Assembly: GCA_010027915.1 (NCBI GenBank)
Contig: RGUG01000020.1
Span: 1 to 11,790 of the forward strand
Source: a bacterium
GTDB taxonomy: Bacteria > Margulisbacteria > Marinamargulisbacteria > SXXA01
Direction of reading: 5' to 3'
Length of the DNA: 11,790 nt
Shown: in pieces, positions 8,162-11,790 of the stretch
Numbering within the stretch: the first letter of the stretch is position 1
How the letters are laid out: every line of letters begins with the position of its first letter
Translations under genes and position numbers: made by a program
Notes under the pieces: model-generated
The model's database searches: none
What the model was told of the DNA's origin: nothing
What the model saw: the letters and a program-made list of their open reading frames with translations, nothing else

Positions 8162-8718
8162 GACGATGGTTCTTGGGGTTACTGGGGCGGCATATACTGT
8201 GGGCTTGTGTGTTGGGTTGGATGCTACAGGGTGGTGGGGTGTATGCCAAATCTGATTCGGTATCGATTACGGCAGATTCGTTTCAATACGACATGAAAAA
8301 ACGGGTGGTACGTGCCGTGGGACGGTTGACATTGACCCAATCGGATGTGACGGTAACCTCCTCAGAAGGGTGGTACGATCATGCCATGAGTAAAGTTGAA
8401 ATGACGGGCATGGTGAGCATCAAAAAAGGCGATTTTACTTTGAAATGTCAGCGTGCGATTGCCTATCCCAAAGAGAATCGGATTGAATTAGAGGGTGCCA
8501 TTGGCATGACGTATCAAGACATTCGTGCAGAGGCCCAGCGAGGCGTTTATTACCGTACCACGCATCGGATCTCATTGTCGGGAATGCCCAAAGTATGGCA
8601 AAATCAAGATTTATTAAGCGGTTCTGATATTTCGATTGACATTGCCAATAAGGTGGTGATCTCTTCGGGGGGTGCGTTTGCCACTTTTTCTTCCGAAAAA
8701 TTAGAGGGGGTCCGATAG
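8158..8718 (+). CDS. LptA/OstA-like periplasmic LPS-transport family protein
   Basis: The 186-residue product starts at ATG 8158, overlapping the previous stop as ATGA. It has a signal peptide (RRW, hydrophobic 5-24, cleavage after VYA at residue 30). The remainder is a repetitive beta pattern typical of the OstA/LptA jelly-roll: ITADSFQYDMKKRVVRAVGR (37-56) followed by repeats of 'strand-turn' with EGWYD, VEMTG, IELEGAI and ISLSG. LptA bridges the inner and outer membranes and carries LPS. The family also includes LptC and the LptD N-terminus, and in non-proteobacterial diderms such genes are poorly characterised. It is the last gene of the 5707-8718 cluster; a 52-base gap follows. Its presence argues for an outer membrane with LPS-like lipids. 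Confidence 0.8.
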   Translation: MRRWFLGLLGRHILWACVLGWMLQGGGVYAKSDSVSITADSFQYDMKKRVVRAVGRLTLTQSDVTVTSSEGWYDHAMSKVEMTGMVSIKKGDFTLKCQRAIAYPKENRIELEGAIGMTYQDIRAEAQRGVYYRTTHRISLSGMPKVWQNQDLLSGSDISIDIANKVVISSGGAFATFSSEKLEGVR

Positions 8719-8770
8719 GGTGCCCGCCTCATCATTAACAACCAGTTAAAAAAGGACAAGAAAGTAGCCT

Positions 8771-9739
8771 ATGAATCCCGAAACCGTTACCGAGCAAACC
8801 CAGCGTTCTTATCTCAATGATGATACCTACGATTTAATTGTGGTGGGGGCTGGTCCTGGTGGTATGTCGGCTGCATTATGTGCCAGTCGTGCCAAGCTGA
8901 AAACCTTGTTGATTGAACGGGCCGTGCCTGGTGGACAAGCATCCACAGCGTATACGGTGGATAATTTGTTGGGGTTTCCGGGTGGGGTTTTTGGTGATGA
9001 TTTGGCCAAGCAAATGAATGCCCATGTGGAATCCCATGGGATTCACACCACGTTTGAGACCGTTGAAGACATTCAAAGTTTGGCCCCGTTCGAACAGTTG
9101 GTTCGTACCAATACGGGTCATATGTACCGCTGTAAAGCGGTGATTGTGGCGGTGGGCTTAGAGCCAAAAAAATTGAATCAGCCATTTGAGACCGCTTTTT
9201 TAGGGCGTGGCGTTTCTTATTATGCCCAAGGGGATGCGTCCTATTATCAGGGTAAAGATGTGGCGGTCATTGGGGGGGGGAATTGTGCGTGTTATGCGGC
9301 CGAGTATTTGTCTCAGTATGTGAATCATTTGTATTTGATTCACCAAGCCAACGACATCAAAGCGGTTCGATCCTTAAAAGAGCGGGTATTGTCCAATCCC
9401 ACCATTGAAATTGTGTGGGAATCGGCTTTGGTGGATGTCTTTGGTATTGATAAGGTGGATAAAATCAAAGTGCAGCATTTGGTGACCCAGCAACATACTT
9501 GGATTGATGTGAAAGGGGTGTTTGTGTATGTCGGGCGCATTCCCCCCAAAGAAATTCTGACCTTATCGATGGCGGTGGATGACCGAGGGTTTATTCAAAC
9601 CGACGAGGGAATGAGAACCAGTTTACCTGGTATTTACGCAGTGGGCGACATACGGGTGAAGCAGATACGACAAATTGCCACGGCCATTAGTGACGGCATG
9701 ATTGCGGCGGTGTCGGTCGAACGGGATTTGCAGCGATGA
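8771..9739 (+). CDS. Thioredoxin-reductase-like flavoprotein lacking the CxxC redox motif
   Basis: The 322-residue product has the full TrxB-type layout: FAD motif GAGPGG (26-31), GGQAS (54-58), a second nucleotide-binding motif GGGN (168-171), and the C-terminal flavin motif GIYAVGD (287-293) plus RQIATAISDG (300-309). Aligned without gaps to E. coli TrxB (GRGVSACATCDG), the catalytic CATC becomes YAQG (151-154), with the following Asp155 kept. The HRRD-x-x-R arginines that hold the NADPH 2'-phosphate read HQAND-I-K (191-197). A C-A-C triplet (172-174) sits just after GGGN. It therefore cannot work as a standard thioredoxin reductase. Alternatives are a ferredoxin/flavodoxin reductase-like enzyme (as YumC, which also lacks CxxC), an NADH-dependent or ferredoxin-driven oxidoreductase, or an unknown role. 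The gene overlaps purQ (ATGA 9736-9739). Only a weak Shine-Dalgarno is visible. Confidence 0.85.
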   Translation: MNPETVTEQTQRSYLNDDTYDLIVVGAGPGGMSAALCASRAKLKTLLIERAVPGGQASTAYTVDNLLGFPGGVFGDDLAKQMNAHVESHGIHTTFETVEDIQSLAPFEQLVRTNTGHMYRCKAVIVAVGLEPKKLNQPFETAFLGRGVSYYAQGDASYYQGKDVAVIGGGNCACYAAEYLSQYVNHLYLIHQANDIKAVRSLKERVLSNPTIEIVWESALVDVFGIDKVDKIKVQHLVTQQHTWIDVKGVFVYVGRIPPKEILTLSMAVDDRGFIQTDEGMRTSLPGIYAVGDIRVKQIRQIATAISDGMIAAVSVERDLQR

Positions 9740-10494
9740 GCCGGAAACCCACGGTGGCCGTGATACAGTTTCCCGGTAGCAATTGCGAATACGAAACGGC
9801 CCGGATGGTGTCCTATATGGGGTGTGTCCCCATCATTTTACGATGGAATGACCCGCTGGGTGTTTCGTCATGTGATGGGGTCATCTTGCCGGGCGGATTC
9901 AGTTTTCAAGACCGGGTTCGATCGGGTGTGATGGCGTCGCATTTGCCGATTATGGCGTCGGTGTCTCAGGCCATCAAACAAGGAAAGCCAGCGATAGGCA
10001 TCTGCAATGGGTGTCAAATACTGGCCGAAAGTGGCTTGTTGACCGATACCAATGATGACCAGGTACAGGTTGGACTGGCTAAAAACCGTGGCCCCGCTGG
10101 TGAAGGGATCGGATTTGTGTGCGATTGGGTATATGTCAAACCCATCAACCCTGCCTTGAGTCCCTTAACCCGTTATTTTGATGCGGCGGATGTCTTGCCG
10201 ATTGTCACCAGCCATGCGGAGGGTCGATTTGAATGGGGTGACGGCATTCAATCCCAGGTGTCGTCTCACGCTCATTTTGTGTATTGTGACGCCAATGGGG
10301 TGGTAGGCCCCTTTCCGGTCACCCCCAATGGGGGAAAGGTAGCGGGTGTTTTATCTTACCAGGGTCGGGTTTTGGGTATCATGCCGCACCCTGAGCGTGC
10401 GATGCTAGGGTGGCAGTTTCCATGGGCCCTCAAACATCGGTTTTCGAGTAGTCCCTGGGAAAAACTAATGGTGGCGTTTAAGGAATTGTTATGA
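9736..10494 (+). CDS. purQ: Phosphoribosylformylglycinamidine synthase glutaminase subunit PurQ
   Basis: This class I glutamine amidotransferase supplies ammonia for the conversion of FGAR to FGAM, step four of purine synthesis, within the PurL-PurQ-PurS complex. The 252-residue product shows FPGSNCE (12-18), LPGGFSFQDRVRSG (51-64), the nucleophile Cys90 in GICNGCQ, GLAKNRGP (113-120), and the His218/Glu220 pair in MPHPER, so the catalytic triad is intact. It is somewhat longer than the common bacterial PurQ (about 225-230 residues), with GFSFQDRVRSG where many short PurQ proteins have GFSYGDYLRAG. It overlaps the TrxR-like gene upstream (ATGA) and the PurS-like gene downstream (ATGA 10491-10494). 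purL is not in the window, so the synthetase partner must be encoded elsewhere. Confidence 0.96.
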   Translation: MSRKPTVAVIQFPGSNCEYETARMVSYMGCVPIILRWNDPLGVSSCDGVILPGGFSFQDRVRSGVMASHLPIMASVSQAIKQGKPAIGICNGCQILAESGLLTDTNDDQVQVGLAKNRGPAGEGIGFVCDWVYVKPINPALSPLTRYFDAADVLPIVTSHAEGRFEWGDGIQSQVSSHAHFVYCDANGVVGPFPVTPNGGKVAGVLSYQGRVLGIMPHPERAMLGWQFPWALKHRFSSSPWEKLMVAFKELL

Positions 10495-10973
10495 AGTGGG
10501 TGGTATATATTGGCCTCAAGCAGTCGGACTTACATGCCTTATCGGCATTCGAGGTGTTGTCGGCTCAGTGTCCGAATGAGCTGCACTCATTGCGTCGCTT
10601 TCGTACCTTGACGTTTGAGGCTCAGGCGTCACGTGCACAATGCGAAGCGGCAGTCGGATCGTGTTTTGAATGGGTCAATCCCAACCGGTCGGTGTTTTCG
10701 TTGCAGGACGGCCCATGGGTCACTCAGCCCGGCCGTTATGTGGCGGTGCAGGTGGCACCTAAAACCCCCTCGGTGTTGTCCCCTCCCGTTCGGTTTAAGC
10801 AGTTATTGCCCGATGTTGGCCCAGTTGTTGAATCCGTGACATGGGTTTTTCAGGTGGCCGATCATGTTGAGGATGAACAGGTGATGTCCCAGATGGTACT
10901 TTCCACCCGCCGGGGTACCGGGTTGGTTTGCAATCCGGTGTTTGAAACGGCTACCTTGATTGGGCTGACATGA
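10491..10973 (+). CDS. Probable tandem (duplicated) PurS-like protein
   Basis: The 160-residue product reads as two similar halves. Half one (1-71): strand VVYIGLK, helix, strand RRFRTLTFEA (35-44), helix, then VNPNRSVFSL. Half two (81-160): strand YVAVQVAP, helix, strand VESVTWVFQVA, helix, then LVCNPVFETATLIGL. Each follows the PurS pattern of strand-helix-strand-helix ending in a conserved NP, and the last segment is close to the PurS ending LLANPVIEDY. PurS (about 80 residues) acts as a dimer bridging PurL and PurQ, and the N-terminal domain of large, single-chain PurL resembles a PurS dimer. A 160-residue double PurS next to purQ fits this well. The gene starts in an ATGA overlap with purQ, which places them in one complex. 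Identity rests on pattern and context; similarity is weak. Confidence 0.62.
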   Translation: MKWVVYIGLKQSDLHALSAFEVLSAQCPNELHSLRRFRTLTFEAQASRAQCEAAVGSCFEWVNPNRSVFSLQDGPWVTQPGRYVAVQVAPKTPSVLSPPVRFKQLLPDVGPVVESVTWVFQVADHVEDEQVMSQMVLSTRRGTGLVCNPVFETATLIGLT

Positions 10974-11790
10974 AACTGAGTGTGGTCATTGTCAATTACA
11001 ATGGCGCCCATTTTTTAACCCAATGTTTGGATTCAGTGTTTTCGTCTCGCACCACGTTTCCGTTTGAGGTGATGGTGGTGGACAATCAGTCGACGGATGG
11101 CTCTCGGGCACTATTGGATGCCTACGCTCATTCGTTTGTCCGGGTGTATTTGGATCAAAACAAGGGGTTTTCTGCGGGGAATAATGCGGGGGTCCGTCAT
11201 GCGACGGGTGAGATGTTGATGTTATTGAATAACGACACGGTGGTGTCCCCTACCACCTTTCAATTGATGATGGATTATATGATGGCCCATCCTGAGACAG
11301 GGGCCTTGGCCCCCAAGTTGTTAAATGGGGATGGCAGTTTGCAAACCCCTGGTAGTTTGTTGATGCGATGGGCTTATTGGGGATCAAAACCGCGCAAGGT
11401 GTCCTTTATTGCGGGGGCAGCCGTGATGATGACGACCTCGTTGTACAAGGAACTGGGTGGATTGGACGAGCATTATTTTTTTTATAACGAAGATTTGGAT
11501 TTGTGTAAGTCCATTCTTAAGTTGGGCCGTCCGATTGTGTATTATCCTGCGGCGTCGTTGGTTCATTTTGGTGGGTTGTCGACCCGTAGTCGACGGCGGG
11601 GGTCTATTTTGGAAGGGTATCGTGGGGGGTTGTATTTTTGTAAAAAACATTATGGGGGATGGTTTTACATTTATAAATGGCTCTTGTTGGTTGATGTGGT
11701 GCCCCGTTGGGCATGGCATGTGTTGGTGGGCTTGGGGTCGGCCTCATACAAAGAAATGGCCCGTGGTTATGCCGATGTAATCGGGTTGGT
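10970..11790 (+). CDS. Family 2 glycosyltransferase (rhamnosyltransferase-like), cut by right edge
   Basis: The gene starts at ATG 10970, overlapping the previous stop as ATGA, and stays open for 273 codons to the end of the window. It is a GT-A fold enzyme transferring a sugar from a nucleotide donor, probably during polysaccharide or LPS assembly at the cytoplasmic face of the membrane. Visible motifs: SVVIVNYNG (4-12), VVDNQSTDG (36-44), QNKGFSAGNN (63-72), the metal-binding LLNNDT (85-90, in the DxD position), FIAGAAVMM (146-154), GGLDEHYFFYNEDLDLC (163-179) with the catalytic-base type Glu/Asp, and HFGGLS (199-204). This matches the WcaE/RfbF-like branch (COG1216). Residues about 231-258 are hydrophobic and aromatic, perhaps a membrane-associated C-terminal segment. 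Donor and acceptor are unknown. Confidence 0.93.
   Translation, partial: MKLSVVIVNYNGAHFLTQCLDSVFSSRTTFPFEVMVVDNQSTDGSRALLDAYAHSFVRVYLDQNKGFSAGNNAGVRHATGEMLMLLNNDTVVSPTTFQLMMDYMMAHPETGALAPKLLNGDGSLQTPGSLLMRWAYWGSKPRKVSFIAGAAVMMTTSLYKELGGLDEHYFFYNEDLDLCKSILKLGRPIVYYPAASLVHFGGLSTRSRRRGSILEGYRGGLYFCKKHYGGWFYIYKWLLLVDVVPRWAWHVLVGLGSASYKEMARGYADVIGL

Noticed and set aside
8735..8749. Small inverted repeat TTAAC-AACCA-GTTAA before the TrxR-like gene
   Set aside because: Only five AT-rich pairs and no T-run; expected by chance and too weak for a terminator or operator.
11384..11719. Minus-strand and alternative-frame open frames near the right end
   Set aside because: They are shadows of the glycosyltransferase gene, whose motifs run continuously through this stretch.

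Overview
The window is a single-direction block of bacterial genes: every gene I can support lies on the + strand. Thirteen protein-coding genes are present; the first is cut by the left edge and the last by the right edge. I see no rRNA, tRNA, CRISPR array or insertion sequence. The DNA has moderate GC content. Its coding strand is G-rich, with frequent GGG, GTG and TTG codons and several poly-G runs. An LptA/OstA-like protein, a b558-type succinate dehydrogenase and an SLH-domain envelope protein together suggest a diderm, respiring bacterium. SLH domains plus LPS-type export would fit a lineage such as Cyanobacteriota or its relatives, Negativicutes or Deinococcota-like groups, but the lineage cannot be fixed from this sequence alone.

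Layout. (1) 2-1262: the tail of an unidentified protein, then a divergent U32-family protein that lacks the usual cysteine motif. (2) 1263-1345: a short gap holding a perfect 12-bp inverted repeat. (3) 1346-5663: a TCA-cycle/respiratory module, mdh-sdhC-sdhA-sdhB, encoding malate dehydrogenase and a complete succinate:quinone oxidoreductase with one fused five-helix cytochrome b subunit. (4) 5707-8718: an envelope-flavoured cluster with a GDP-mannose 3,5-epimerase-like sugar nucleotide epimerase, a secreted protein with a C-terminal SLH domain, an SRPBCC lipid/ligand-binding-fold protein and an LptA/OstA-like periplasmic protein. (5) 8771-11790: a thioredoxin-reductase-like flavoprotein without its redox CxxC, purQ, a 160-residue protein that reads as two PurS-like halves, and a family 2 glycosyltransferase running off the end.

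Eight of the gene junctions are stop/start overlaps (ATGA, GTGA or TAATG), so the region is probably read as a few long, translationally coupled transcripts. The mdh-sdh module oxidises malate and succinate and feeds electrons to quinone. The epimerase, SLH protein, LptA-like protein and glycosyltransferase point to surface polysaccharide and envelope building. PurQ and the PurS-like protein would be two of the three parts of a split FGAM synthase; purL is not in the window.

The most unusual items are the TrxR-like protein that has lost both redox cysteines and the NADPH-phosphate arginines, the duplicated PurS-like protein placed after purQ, the plant-type GME homologue, and the SLH protein with its domain order reversed relative to known SLH porins.
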